Positions 46,560 to 58,548 of a stretch of DNA of 64,000 nucleotides are shown one piece after another. Made by a program: the position numbers and the translations under genes. The notes beneath the pieces were generated by a model. The model was not told the origin of the DNA. It worked only from the letters and a program-made list of their open reading frames with translations, and ran no database searches. This stretch comes from Calycina herbarum (Eukaryota; Ascomycota; Leotiomycetes; Helotiales; Pezizellaceae). Position 1 is the first letter of the stretch. Each line of letters starts with the position of its first letter. The stretch spans positions 1 through 64,000 of the forward strand of contig LLEY01000084.1 in assembly GCA_001414485.1 (NCBI GenBank), given 5' to 3'.

Positions 46560-46995
46560 AATGTTTTGATGCTGGTTTCTCGTCGATATTGAACTTTCAA
46601 AGAGTGTCAAGATGCCGTGCGAATGTAGCCAATTCGTGATAGTACGGCCGTACCTAACCCCTTGCAGCTTTCTCGGCTAAATTGACATCAGCTAAGTTGA
46701 GCTGAGATTGACATCATGTTCAAGTTCCGTCTTGCCGAATGTTGCACCAGAAAGGATAAACATATCCTAGCAATATGGGATTAGTTGCTCATTTATCAAT
46801 GCCAGGAGCACGCATTTTAGAACATTGCAAAATGTATCTCGGCATTTGTTTCGGGATCGCTTTTGTACAGAGGATGTGGGACTTCTATTCATCGTGGATG
46901 AGGGGTCCAGATAGCTCTCCAATATCTTCGAATTGAGCTTCGAGAATTAAACTTCACATCAGTACAATTCAAACACCCCTAAACACATTGCCAAG
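46560..46995. promoter_or_regulatory. Bidirectional promoter, ALDH / decarboxylase
   Basis: 436 bp separate the two divergent start codons. It holds a perfect 12-bp palindrome GTACGGCCGTAC (46642-46653), whose CGG/CCG halves are the type bound by Zn2Cys6 proteins. A shared promoter suggests the two enzymes are expressed together. Confidence 0.5.
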
Positions 46996-48151
46996 ATGCC
47001 CAAAGGAACCATAGCAATCGAAGAAGCAGTCATCGACCCCGCCGGTCTAGAAGGTCTCAAACAATGGACCGCGGTTCTGTCCCCCCTAACCTCCGCATCC
47101 ACAAATTTCAAAGGTCCCCCAGACGTGCATTCCGCCCGTCTCCTCGATATCCATAAAACCCGTATCGAAATAATGGACAGGGAGGGTGTAGAATACATGC
47201 TTTTATCACTAACCTCCCCCGGACCCCAAGGCGAAGCTGACCCAACAATATCCCTAGAACTCGCCCAAGTAGCAAACGACTATCTCTCCACAGAAGTGGC
47301 AAAAATTCCCTCCCGTTTCGGAGCACTAGCTTCAATCCCCATGCACTCAGCCCAAGACGCAGCTACGGAACTCCGACGAGCAGTTAAGGAGTTAGGATTC
47401 TTCGGTGCGATTCTGAATGACTTTCAAAGTGTGGGGGAAGATGGGCAAGGGAAGGAGTATTTCGATACTGAAAATCTTGATCCTTTTTGGGCCGAGGTAC
47501 AGGAATTGGGGGTACCCGTTTATTTGCATCCAAGGTATATGATTAAGAATGATTTGTTGCCGGGAACGAAGTATGGGGAGAGGAAACATCTCTTGGGTGC
47601 TGGAATTCAGTTCCATTTGGATCTTAGTTGGCATGTTTATGCGATTTGTTCTTCCGGGGTGTTGGATAGGTTTCCAGGAGTTCAATTGGTTGTTGGTCAT
47701 ATGGGCGAAGGGTTTGTTTTCCTTTCTCTCAGTCCTCCAAATCTTGATATCGCAGACAGCTAACCGCAACACAGCATACCATTCAACCTCTGGAGGGCAA
47801 CCCACTGGATTAATTCGCCCCTCAAAAGACCCTCTCGTCCCTGTCTTCAAGACTACAAGTACTATTTCACCCACAACGTCAACATCACCACTTCTGGTTT
47901 CTTCTCAACAGAAGCTCTCAAATTTTGTATTGAGCAAATTGGGGCTGACAGGTGTTTGTATGCAATCGGTAAGCCACCTCTTGCTTTTTTAATTTGGACA
48001 TGTAATAGTACTAACAAATTAAGACTACCCTTATGAAAATATTGAGGAGGGCCAGGAATGGTGGAGGAACATTGATTTGGCCAGCACGGAAAAGGAATTG
48101 ATTGCAAGGGAAAATGCTATTAGGTTGTTCAAGCTACCTCTTGAACTGTAA
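46996..48151 (+). CDS. Amidohydrolase-family dihydroxybenzoate (aromatic acid) decarboxylase (345 aa)
   Basis: Exons 46996-47711, 47775-47968 and 48024-48151, in phase. This is the amidohydrolase_2 fold of 2,3-dihydroxybenzoate/gamma-resorcylate decarboxylases. The N-terminal IAIEEAV supplies the metal-binding Glu (E9). YLHPR gives H178, VGHMGEG gives H235, and the last splice creates DYPYE with D304. Length matches characterised fungal 2,3-dihydroxybenzoate decarboxylases (about 340). Such enzymes remove CO2 from ortho-hydroxybenzoates (or carboxylate phenols in reverse). It shares a promoter with the ALDH and is convergent with the SnoaL-like gene. Substrate choice among salicylate and dihydroxybenzoates cannot be read from sequence. 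Confidence 0.9.
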
Positions 48152-48289
48152 TGATAGCATAGCCAAAAATCAACTCCCAAGGATTCCAAGTCAAGAGTAT
48201 CAAAAAGTGATGAACCTATCAAACAACCATCTTCATTATTGCCACCAAGGAACCTTACTACCACATTTCTCATGCTTCTCTCAATTTCT

Positions 48290-49118
48290 TCAATTTAAAA
48301 CCAAAGCCGGCTCACTATCCTCAACCTTCTCTCCCCAATTCGGCGCCCTCAAGTCATCCGTCTCAACCTGCTCCCCAGTAACAGGATGCTTATAATGAAA
48401 CGGCACAACCCTAGTATCAGGCCACAACATCAACTGCTCCACAATCTCGTCTGGCCCCGTAACATTCCCTTCCCCAAAGGTGCTCGTATCAAAAGGAATA
48501 AACTCCCCAATCTCCTTCTTCCCCCACCCTCTTTCGAAATCCGCATGCCAGAAGGGGAAATATCTCAGTTTCCAAATCTTCCAGATTCCATCTTCCTTGA
48601 TATACTCATTTTCATAGAGACCTCCTTCCCACCATTGGACGAACCCACGGGGGTGGGTGTTGGCGATTGACTGATGGGTTCCGGCGCTCATGAGAGCTCT
48701 GAAGCGTCCTTTGGCAGTGAGACCGTCTGGAGAGACGTCGACGATGTCCTGCATTTGGGCATGGTCGAGGAGGAAGCCATGAACGGGACCATTGCGTCCT
48801 TGGACGAAGCGGGCGGCGAAGCGCTCGATATATAGACGTTTTACGCCCTCCTTCCTGCGGTAACGGCCGCCGATGAATTCGACGAAAGTTTCGGGATCGT
48901 TGGAGTAGAGGTCTACCACTTCTTTGTAAAGACATTTGTCAAGGTAGTATCCATATTTGAAATGGAGTTTCTTTATTTCTGCTTCATCTGTAATTTTTAA
49001 ATTAGTATTGCAGGATGAAGTGCCGGGAATTGAACATACCGCTCACTTTGGAGACTTCTTTTTTGAGGGATTCCACAAGGGCTTTGAGATCTGCGATTTC
49101 TTTTGTGACGTCTGCCAT
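48290..49118 (-). CDS. SnoaL-like (NTF2-fold) protein (258 aa)
   Basis: Exons 49040-49118 and 48290-48987 (minus) join in phase 1. A short coiled-coil N-terminus (ADLKALVESLKKEVSK) leads into a SnoaL_4-type domain, about residues 35-170: KKLHFKYGYYLDKCLYKEV, LYSNDPETFVEF, GRFRALMSAG and WEGGLYENEYIKEDGIWKI. The C-terminal 80 residues are family-specific. These folds include dehydratases, cyclases and isomerases acting on small aromatics, as well as non-enzymatic members. No catalytic set can be assigned. Position between decarboxylase and oxygenase genes suggests a role in the same pathway. Confidence 0.85.
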
Positions 49119-49649
49119 CTTGAAGAATTGATAAACTACTCAAGCTGTTTATTTCGGTGATTTGTTGTGTTGTGAAGTGAGGTTTGGGTGGTCAAAAATG
49201 CCCCACCTCCAGCTGGACCCCTACTTGGTGCCCCACGGTTGCACACAAAGAGGGGAATCCCCATTGCAATGAAAGTAATGTATGCATGAGGCTACAAGCA
49301 AATTAAAATTCGAATTCGTAATGCTGACCACGATGAAATATGATCTCGGTATATCTGTTTTGATCAATTGTCCAATCGGTATAGTCGGCTCGTGAGGATA
49401 AATTGAACGGCACTCTGAAATCATGAGTGACTATCATCAACCTCAAACTAACTACCGACAGAAACCACAAGTGTTGACCCCGCACTTGCGGCCACCAGGC
49501 ATATATTATCCAGAGCAAATTTAGCGACCGAATAAGGAAATGTGGCAAAAATACAACATAGCGAAATAGCTTAAAATAATTTCTCCCACTTCAATCACTA
49601 GATTTGAAATCGCATCTTCATCGCCGGAGTAGTGGTTTTGAGTCACATA
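49119..49649. promoter_or_regulatory. Bidirectional promoter, SnoaL-like / oxygenase
   Basis: 531 bp between divergent starts. Several CGG triplets occur (for example CAATCGGTATAGTCGG near 49373-49388), but no perfect copy of the 46642 palindrome. No open frame in it is supported. Confidence 0.4.
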
Positions 49650-51819
49650 ATGGCACACCTATTCTCTTTTAATCCTGTGGAGGAACCAAATTATGTGGAA
49701 GGTCGAAAGGCCAGCTCTCAAATTAAGTACCCAGGTGAGTGGGATTCACCGAGCACTATTGTCATGAGGCTCTCCCAAGAAGGTAGAGTATGTTATTCGA
49801 GAACATTTAGGAGGATTGAAAATTCGACTTTTCAATTCTCTTAAACCCTCTCGATTGATACTTTTAAATCTCCCAGACCTTCTTCGCAAGATTTCCTAAG
49901 CAAGAAAACTGACTTTGAGATCTTGTGAAACAGATACTGTTGCCTTCCAGGGTTTCAATAAGCCTCAGCGATTCGAAGGCGACATATTCGTAAGGTACTG
50001 GGGACACCGTTCCCCAGATTTCTTTTTCTTGAATCACTCTTGAATCACTCTTGAATCATTCCTGAACCCCAGCATTAATCCTGTGCCGTATCCCGAGACA
50101 TTTCTTGATAGGTAAATACTAACTCCCCCATCACCCAGGACCTCGAAGTGACAGGCAAGATTCCAGAAGACATCAACGGAACTTTCTATCGCATACAACC
50201 GTGGGTGGTCTTTTGAATTTTTCTTTCCCTTTTATATTGTTTCAGGGAGTTGAGGCTGTTTTTCCTCGGGAATGCTTCTGGAAATAGCATTACTGACTCC
50301 CAGATTCTCCACAGTGATCATCGCTACCCACCAAAGTTTGAAGAGGACATCCACTTCAATGGCGATGGAACCGTTTCTGCTTTCCATTTCGAGAATGGAC
50401 ATGTGGACTTCCGACAACGTTATGTCAGAACTGAGAGATTTAAATTGGAGACCGAAGCCCGGAGAAGTTTATTCGGGAAGTACAGAAACTTGTATACAGA
50501 CAATGAGGCAGTAAAGGGGGTTATAAGAACAGCATCAAACACCAATGTCGTATTTTGGCGGGGAATGTTGCTCGCCATGAAAGAGGATGGGCCACCATTC
50601 GCGATGGATCCTGTGACTTTGGAAACTTTTGGCAGGTACGACTTCGAAGGCCAGGTAAAGTCACCGACCTTTACCGCGCACCCAAAGTTCGATCCTAAGA
50701 CTGGTGAAATGGTATGTTTCGGGTATGAGGCAGGAGGCAACGGAAATGACGGCTCATGTGATATTGTGGTGTATACGATTGATAAGAATGGCAAAAAGAC
50801 CGAAGAAACATGGTACAAAGCCCCATTTTGTGGAATCATTCACGACTGCGGGATTAGCGAGAATTATCTCGTTCTTCCGATGACGCCTTTGAAATGCTCG
50901 CATGATCGACTCAAGAGAGGTGGTAACCATTGGGCCTGGGATCCAAACGAGGATCAATTATATGGAATAGTGCCGAGGCGCGGTGGAAAATCCGAGGATA
51001 TTGTGTGGTTGAGAGGAGAGAATGGTAAGCTGATTGACTAGCTCATCATCCCATAGCTAACATCTTCTAGCCTTCCATGGTCATATTGCTGGCTGTTACG
51101 AAAATGAAGATGGGCATATCGTCTTCGACTTGACAATTGCCAATGATAATGTTTTCTTTTTCTTTCCACCTGAAGGTGCACCGCCGGAGACGCTCGGCAA
51201 GAGGAACAAATTGCAATCAGATACCTATCGCTGGATATTTGATCCAAAAGCCAAGACGGATACGCGAGTGAAACCAGAAGCGACATTTGGTATTAATGGA
51301 GAGTTTTCTCGAATCGATGACCGATATGTTACCAAACCATATGACCACTTCTGGCAAGTACAGATTGAGCCGGCTCGGCCGTACGACTTTGCAAAGTGTG
51401 GTAGCCCAGCCGGAGGCTTCTTCAACTCAATCGGACATTTCACCTGGGATGGCAAAACAAAGGATATATACTGGGCAGGTCCTACAACGACATTTCAGGA
51501 GCCGGTATTCGTGCCAAAAGGAACCGATGTCGAAGGAGAGGGCTATCTCATCATGCTTCTCAACCATCTTGACGAGTTGCGGAATGACATTCTGATCTTC
51601 GATGCGCTGAACCTTGCCAAAGGACCGCTTGCCGCCATTCATATGCCTTTCAAACTACGCCTTGGTCTTCATGGTAATTTCGTTGACCAAAGAGAAATTG
51701 ATGCTTGGAAGGAGTTGCGTAAAGAGGACGGGGAATTGGGTCCGGTAAAGCCGGCAGAAAAGCCGCTGCCATGGCAAGAAGAAATGCAGAATGGCTCGAA
51801 TGCAGTCAACGGCAAATAG
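49650..51819 (+). CDS. Carotenoid-cleavage-oxygenase family protein, lignostilbene/resveratrol dioxygenase-like (553 aa)
   Basis: Exons 49650-49734, 49934-49989, 50139-50200, 50315-51024 and 51071-51819, all in phase. The joins rebuild [32 protein letters not shown] in pieces and [15 protein letters not shown]. The four Fe(II)-binding His are in [24 protein letters not shown] and LGLHGNF. Family members cleave an exocyclic C=C double bond with O2. The fungal group with this N-terminus includes enzymes acting on stilbenes such as resveratrol and on isoeugenol-like phenols, giving aromatic aldehydes. No signal peptide. The neighbouring ALDH and decarboxylase could process the products. A true carotenoid or apocarotenoid substrate is the main alternative. 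Confidence 0.9.
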
Positions 51820-52716
51820 TTTGATACTTCAAATGTGAGAATATAATACAAATGTTGGACCGGTGATGGTGTTGAGGCTGTGAATGAGGTGTACCTTCAA
51901 AATGGGGAGGTTGGGGTGGCGGTGGCGGTGGACATTAAAAGTGGCAGTAAATTCTAACTTCAATTACCTAATACTTTGGCACAATTGAACTTCATTGTTC
52001 CAAACACCTAGGTCAATGTTTTAAATTGTTCAAAGTGTTTAGAATAATCACTTTGAATTACCCTAAAAAGCTGGAACAACGAGAGTCGTCGGGGGTGTGG
52101 CGCTCGTGGCAGGACCATTTTGGGACGGAAAGCGGTGGACTCAAAATCCGCTCTTTTCATCTCCATTTCCAGCATCGCCACTCAGATTGAATATCAACAC
52201 CACGACCATGTGGAATCCATGAGATATCTGTTACCTCCTCGGGCATTTCAAGTGGCTCTTATACTAGTATCCCATAAACTGGTCAAGAGGACGAACTGGC
52301 GCGGAGAAGTCTTCACAGCACCAGCTGAATGGTTCGGGGATCACCAACATCAGCGTCATTTGCTCATTATTTCCCGTCTTTTTGTTCAACCTTTCATCCT
52401 CTTGATTTACCCCTGTCGCTTGCCTCCGAATTCCGGGATATAGCTCTTGTCCATCTCGGTCGCTCCCCTTCCCGCGAGCCACAAAGATCTACAACCCTAT
52501 TAGAATTCAAGCCTCCCAAACTATGTTCATCACCCCACCTGTTATCAAGCCTAAAAACGCCCAGATGCATTGCAAGCTCCAAGCCTTCCCACATCTACAC
52601 CCCTCTCAAACTCAATTCCCCTACGCCATGATTTTATGACATTAGGCCGCCCTTGGCCCTAGTACTTGTACTATTTTATTATTTTCCTTTTCCTTTCAAG
52701 CGTTTTTTTCGATATA
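51820..52716. other. Intergenic with dispersed repeat
   Basis: 3' flank of the oxygenase gene, a dispersed-repeat copy (51930-52090), then the 5' flank and pyrimidine-rich leader of the next gene. Overlapping frames at 52120-52631 have no domain. Confidence 0.5.
51930..52090 (+). repeat. Dispersed short repeat, best-preserved copy
   Basis: Order of landmarks: GACATTAAAAGTGGCAGTAAA, ATTGTTCCAAACACCTAGGT, GTGTTTAGAATAATCACTTT, GAATTACCCTAAAAAGCTGG, AACAACGAGAG. TTGTTCCA and TGGAACAA form inner inverted arms. Related copies are at 16029, 25410, 33270, 58815 and 62112. Confidence 0.6.
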
Positions 52717-53809
52717 ATGTCTAACAGCATGGCAATTCGCAAGCCCTCCCCACCCAGTGCTGCTCTTCCTGTCATATCTGAAGATAGGCCAGTTAGCGAA
52801 CCTCACAATACCAACAGTCCTCCAATTCCTCCACGATCGTTGAAGAGACCTTCCCACGGGAATTTCAAAGAATCTGGCTTGTCATATTTTACCCATCATA
52901 CGCCTTCTTCTTCCTGGGAGGACGATTCGATAGAGGGGCATGATTCTGAAAAGTTGGCGCAGCTGAGGAGAGATGTTGTAAACAATAAACATGTTGCAAA
53001 GAGGGGCGGTTGGTTGCGATTGTGTTTAGTGTTGGGGATTCTTTCTTCTTGTGTTATTGGGCTTGCTGTTGGTCTGGTGTTTGGTTTGAAGAAGCGGAGT
53101 AAGAGCGCGTAAGTGGAAGCATTCAATCTTGTCAAGAAATCTCTTCTAACGTCCTAAAAGAAGTACAGACGACGATGTTGTTCCAATTTCCAAGATGGCC
53201 GCTGCATTTCCCGCAGGCTCATATTCCATAAACACCTTCCTCTCGAGTATCACAACCAACTGCACCTCCAACCTAGCAACATGGCGCTGCTACCCATACA
53301 CCACCTACTCCCAATCGGAACCCAATTCCGCTGCGACATTCGATTGGATCATTTCCTCGGATCCCAAAACACCAACAAGCTACTACATTTCCTCCACGCC
53401 AAACTACTTCTCCATAACCTTCACCAATATATCCCTTTCCCTCCAAGCATCCGGTTCCCAAGACGAACATTACTTTTTCCAAACGAGCATACCAAAATCC
53501 ACAACCCCTGCCACACAATTAGCAAGCAAAAATATAGCTGCGACGTGCAATTTCAATAATGCGGTCCTTCGGGGTTATTTATATACGAATATGGCAAAGA
53601 CATATCCAAACAATGAGGGAAACACAACAACGAATAGTGAAAGTGGTGCTTATACAACTTGGCCATATGCTGTGATGATCCAGCAGGTGGCTATGAGTGG
53701 AGCGAGTATACCAACTTGCTTAGATGCTAGTGGGGCGTCTGTAGGGGATTTTGGTGTTCAGGATCTGGGGAAAGAATGTGATTGTTCATACCTTAATACT
53801 GGTACATGA
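52717..53809 (+). CDS. Single-pass membrane protein with extracellular domain (346 aa)
   Basis: Exons 52717-53108 and 53161-53809 join in phase 2 (GTAAGT, AAAAG). The N-terminal 105 residues are Ser/Pro-rich and cytosolic. One strong membrane segment (LCLVLGILSSCVIGLAVGLVF) lies at about 105-126, followed by KKRSKSAS. The C-terminal 215 residues are Ser/Thr/Asn-rich with several N-glycosylation sequons and four to six cysteines, fitting an outside or lumenal domain. The membrane topology is type II. This plan is common in Pezizomycotina proteins of unknown function, and I cannot name one. The in-frame opening upstream of 52717 starts without an ATG. Confidence 0.75.
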
Positions 53810-53969
53810 GTATGTTTTAATTTCATTGGGTCAAGATGTACCTACTCTACTGGGATGGCGCAAGGTGACGTATTTGGTTCAGGTAGACTGGATACTCCTT
53901 CATAATGTGTAAGTACAAATAATGAATATCAATTGAAATAGGCCGGTGGTTGTCCAATTCAAAGTAAAG

Positions 53970-55051
53970 ATGAAGATGGCACGTAAGTAGCAATGAGGAA
54001 AAAAGCTGGAAAAGATCCGTTCTGGATTTTGTAGCCTACTATAAAGAAATTCGAAAAGATAAGGTAAGCGTATGAAGAGTTCCCTCGCTATAACAAGCTT
54101 CCAAAAGAACTGCGCAAAATGATACTATCGCATACAAACCATGTTGCCCCAGATGCAATATTTTGGAGCCAAAGAGAGAAATTTCACTTCATACATTGGC
54201 GGACCGGAAGATGCCAACTTCTCTTAGGCAGATCCGTTTGTACATTGAAACAAGCTGCAGCGTCAACACTCTGTCGATGCTATTCGAATCCGCAATCAAT
54301 ATTTCTAGTCTGGCGGCAAATGAATCTCGAAGCCTCCGAAGTCTTCTATGGACAGAACCACTTTTTACTCACTCCCAACAAAGGCTTGGAGATTGAATTG
54401 TTCTTGGGGTACATCGGACGCAATGCAGCCAAGAATTTGAGGTCTTTTGAGATTGTGGTCAACAAGTTCATTCATGGGATTGAGCCAGAAAGATGGGAAA
54501 CTTGGGACGACGGCATGGATGTATTCGAGGAGCAAGCGACAATCCCGAGCCTGTGTATCATTATCCGTTGTACAGGCCAACACTCTTACTACGATGAGAA
54601 AATGTATGCGGAACTGATGGCAGGTAATGACAAATTTTTCCACGAATTCTCGAAATTGGATCCTTTCCATGAAGACTTTAAGAAACTTGCGAGCACCTTT
54701 TCAGGACTCAAAGGCTTGCGTAGCTTTGAATTAGATGTGGACTGGACCACGGTAAACGATGAAGAGGACCCAGCCCGATATTCTGAAGAGAAGGAGAGGG
54801 TCGAAAAGAGGGTCGAAAACGTCGTAATGCGGAGAAATCTGGATACTGAAGTGAAGAAGAAGAAGCGGAACATCTGTTACCATGATTTCAAAACATTCAC
54901 AGACTGGGATTCTGGTGATGATTACATTGTGTCCGGGATTATTCCCACCAGAGAGTCTGAGTTGGCATATATTGCACGTCTTGAGGCAGCTACACCTGAC
55001 GATGGCCATGGTGAAGTTTCTTCTTCCCCACTCGACTATTCTCTGGATTAA
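53970..55051 (+). CDS. 2EXR/F-box-like protein (331 aa)
   Basis: Exons 53970-53982 and 54069-55051. The 13-nt first exon (MKMA) joins in phase 1 and leads straight into YEEFPRYNKLPKELRKMILSH, a 2EXR/F-box-like start. The second exon is long and open: LVWRQMNLEASEVFYGQNHF is the family's second box, and a charged Lys/Glu segment (about 235-270) precedes the C-terminus. The weak point is the short first exon. If wrong, the start could be the internal Met at 54119. It belongs to the same broad family as loci at 21418, 24753, 29176 and 34135 but is clearly more distant. Confidence 0.6.
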
Positions 55052-56762
55052 AGTCCCTTTACAGTAATGGGAAGAGAACACAACACACAATTTCACAAAA
55101 ACTTCATTCTTCAAAGCCCAGATCGCTTCCCACCGCCCGTCTCTTTTCATTCAATGTACTTAGCGAGATAAAAGAAAACTCTTCTTAAATGCAAGTCCAA
55201 TCTAAAAATTACCAGCAAGTTCTAGTCTGTGCTTCTACTCGATTACTTTCGCCACTAAAGACCTCTGGAAGTGCATATGTATGCATAGGAAAACAACATT
55301 CTACGAATACTTTAGGTGTATCTTAACCTACAGCCGAGTATCCTTTCCCTGATTAGCAGTCGTAATTACATGCTCTTCTCCTGATCTTCTATTCTTACTC
55401 TTCAATATCTATACTTCAATTCGTAAACCCCCCCTCCCTCTTCCTACAGTTTTTCGATTCCTATTCTTCCAGTTCTGCGCTTCTCTGCTCTTCCTTACTT
55501 CTTACTCCTCTTACTCTCTCAACTCGCTCCCCGAGTCCTCTGGCTATAATTCTCAACCCCTTTGCTTCTAAACAATCCCTCATTTCCTCTGGATGAAACT
55601 CATAAACTCGAAAATTCCTAATGAATTCCTTTTTTTTGAACTTCCTCTTTTGTCTCTCAACTGAATTAAGCGAGGCCGAAATAAGCTAGGTATCCTCGTA
55701 ATTACTCCAAGATAGCAAAAGAGATGATTGGATAGAGAAATAGTTAGCAGCTTACGATTAAATTCAATCCCGGAGTACCAAAAAAGCGGTGCAGAGTATC
55801 GCTGTTTATATCTAATTTCCCTTTTCTAAACTAAAGTTAAATTGAGACGTGAAAAAGAGAAAGAGGAGAGAGAAGGGGGTGAAAGATAGCAGACGTACGT
55901 CTCGGAGATGATTATTTACAAGTGGCGGAGTTATTTCCTAACCTCGGAATAAATTTCTCTCTTTTAAATATCTGGCGTACTTCAGTAAGACATACATCTA
56001 ACTGAAGTAAATTCACACTAGAGACATTAACATACTTGACGTATAGTAACCGATCAAGTAATTCTGAGCAAGCAAATAATTCCGAGCGAGAATGTAATTC
56101 GGAGTAAAAAAATCTTTCCAAGTCAACATTTCCAAACCAAGGAGGCCACTCCAAAGTATTAATAAGGCTAACTCTGAAGCTAGATATAACTATCTCGACA
56201 GCAGTAAATAATCAAACCAGCAACGCATACAACTCAACCCCAAACGGTCGCAAAAATATAAAATGTCATTGTTTTTCGATTGTTGCCGTGGATTCATTCA
56301 CGTAGAACTAGTAAATGAAGGGTTCACTAGTTAACACCACAGCTGCAGGCTCCCCTCGACCATCAAATCACCCCGCCACTCAAATAAAGTATAAGTTTAA
56401 AAATCTTCGATTTCCATTCCATAGATGTGCAAGCAAAAAACGCAGTCATCCCATCATAATTCATAACGCTTTTGTATGTATGTATGTATGTATGTATGTA
56501 TCAGCCCCATCCATCATATGTTGACTTCCGATCGTCCCCTATTCAGTCCCTATTCCTATCCGGAATTCATAATATCCATGCATGCTCACGCAAAATACTG
56601 CAAAAGGCAAAAAAGCCAACGCTCCCATATTAAAAATCCTCAAAGATATAACGCCCCCTATTTCCCTATTCTCACAAATCCCATACTTACACACATTTCC
56701 CTAATCTCACAATTCTCATCCTTGATTCCTTATCTCGTCTGCCGGTTGTATGTGGTGTAAAA
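55052..56762. other. Intergenic between convergent genes
   Basis: About 1.7 kb of AT-rich and pyrimidine-rich sequence with no coding signal. A (TGTA)7 microsatellite lies at 56474-56502 in what is probably the 3'UTR side of the SRA gene. Confidence 0.5.
56474..56502. repeat. (TGTA)n microsatellite, ~7 units
   Basis: TGTATGTATGTATGTATG... without interruption over 29 bases. Likely length-polymorphic. Confidence 0.9.
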
Positions 56763-58548
56763 TCAGGAGAGGTACTTTCGAATCTTTTGCATCTCGACGA
56801 TTTCCTGTTGGGTCGGCCGAGCTTCAACGCCTTTGTATCGGATTGGGTCTTGTCCCGAGATTCTCTTGAGAGTGAAACGTTTCATGACATTTCTCGGTTC
56901 GAGAATCTCGGAATCCGTGATCTTGTAAAGGCCATCGTATCTAATACCGACCTTTGGTGCGTATTTGGAATCCTTTTTGTGAGCACGGAGTACTCGCAAG
57001 GGCTCATCCTTTCGGAATGTCTCCTCCAGGTACTTCGTGCCTCTTGATGATATACCATTCTTGCCCTGGGTGCCGCAATACTCGATGGTCTATCGGAAGG
57101 GTTAATGGGTGGACTTTCGTGACTTGAATTTTGGATGACATACCTCACCATTGTCGCGGTCTTGATACCCTCCCTGGGCAATGCAAATCGCAAAAGCACC
57201 GATATCAGCTTGACCTGAGATGCCTGCTTCAACCTCGCCTGTATATTCAAATCTTGGTGTCAGTTTACTTCTCTAGAGGAATTTATAAAGCAACTGAGCA
57301 GGATGCCCCGCAAAGTTTTAACGCAAATCCTTCCATCGCCTCAAAACAATCGAATTGTGTGTCAGGAGGTAGACTTACCGTGAGCGCCATCTCTCATCGC
57401 ACATCGCCTGGATGGCCACCACTGACCATTTACGAGCCTATTCTCCCCAAGTGTATTCGCGGATCTCTTGTGGGGGTAATTTTGCTTCATTGTATAATTG
57501 GTCCGTGGCTGCCCTGACTTCTCTAGAATACCTTTTTTTGTATCGATGCCCCTCAGGAGATGTGGATTAAAATCCTCGACCATCCAACGAGTCCAAAGTG
57601 CTTCCGAGTCGGCACGTATGTCGAAAGGAAAAATATCGCTTTCGGGGCCACCACCGAATATTTTGGGCAAACCATCGTCTTCGAGAATTCTGGACTTCTT
57701 GATCAAACTCGGAGCCATTCCTGGATTCTCATCGTTGGAACCATTCGGAGTAAGGAAGGCAAAGAACTCCATATCGTGTATTCTGGTTCGGAGTTTTGAA
57801 AATAATCGCTCTGCTTCCTCGCCAGTCCTATTCTCGAGGCAACTTTTGATCATCTCTCGCGTTTTGGCAATCATTTCAAGATCCCCTCTAGCAAGAGTCT
57901 TCTTTGTTTGCGCATTGCCATACCAGTCCGGTCTTTGGAAGTGCACTATCTTTATGCTCCGATATACCGCCTTGACTCGTGGGGCGTGCTTAGTGCTACT
58001 TGTTGTGATAGCTGGCATATTGTTGGATGTGGGTGGTTTGGATTTTCTTGTTTTGACAGAGCCATTGTTGGCATTGGGATATTTTGCTTTCTTGGGGAGG
58101 GGTGGCGCAGGATCACTGCTGGTGTTATCAAAGGGATTACTGTCTATTCCGAATTAGTAAATTGCCAACATCTGGGAATAGACAGGCAGCACAAACCACT
58201 TCTCTTTCGTTTTAACGGCACCTTCCCCTTCAAACCACTGAACTTTACCATACCGTTGCCGCATAACTCCGCCGCAACTCTTACTTCTCCTGCGGGCTTG
58301 TGTAGACTTGTCGAGGTTGGCTCCTCAGATTCCTTTTTAATCACTCCTTCCTCCTTCACTTCCGTATCATCCTCACGCGCCTGTAGCTCAGCGACCATTT
58401 CGATAGCCATCTCAGCTCTTGCCCCCGCTTCAGCTCTGAGCTCCGCTTCGACCAGCGCCGTCTTCTCGCGAAGCATCTGCATGAGCAGATGCGCTTTATC
58501 CTCAGCGGTTTGCTCCCGGACGGGAAGCTCTGCTGGAGATGGCTCCAT
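56763..58548 (-). CDS. SRA (SAD_SRA/YDG) domain protein (512 aa)
   Basis: Exons (minus): 58197-58548, 57379-58143, 57144-57238, 56763-57089, in phase throughout. An Ala/Glu/Arg-rich coiled coil lies at about 15-60, then a Pro/Lys-rich linker. The SRA domain (about 320-495) shows EVEAGISGQADIGAF, QGGYQDRDNGETIEYCG, RVLRAHKKDSKYAPKVG and RYDGLYKI. SRA domains bind 5-methylcytosine or hemimethylated CpG by base flipping. There is no RING or SET domain, so it is neither a UHRF1 nor a SUVH type. A nuclear role in reading DNA methylation, perhaps on RIP-mutated repeats, is inference. The third exon (95 nt) carries the core of the domain. Confidence 0.9.
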
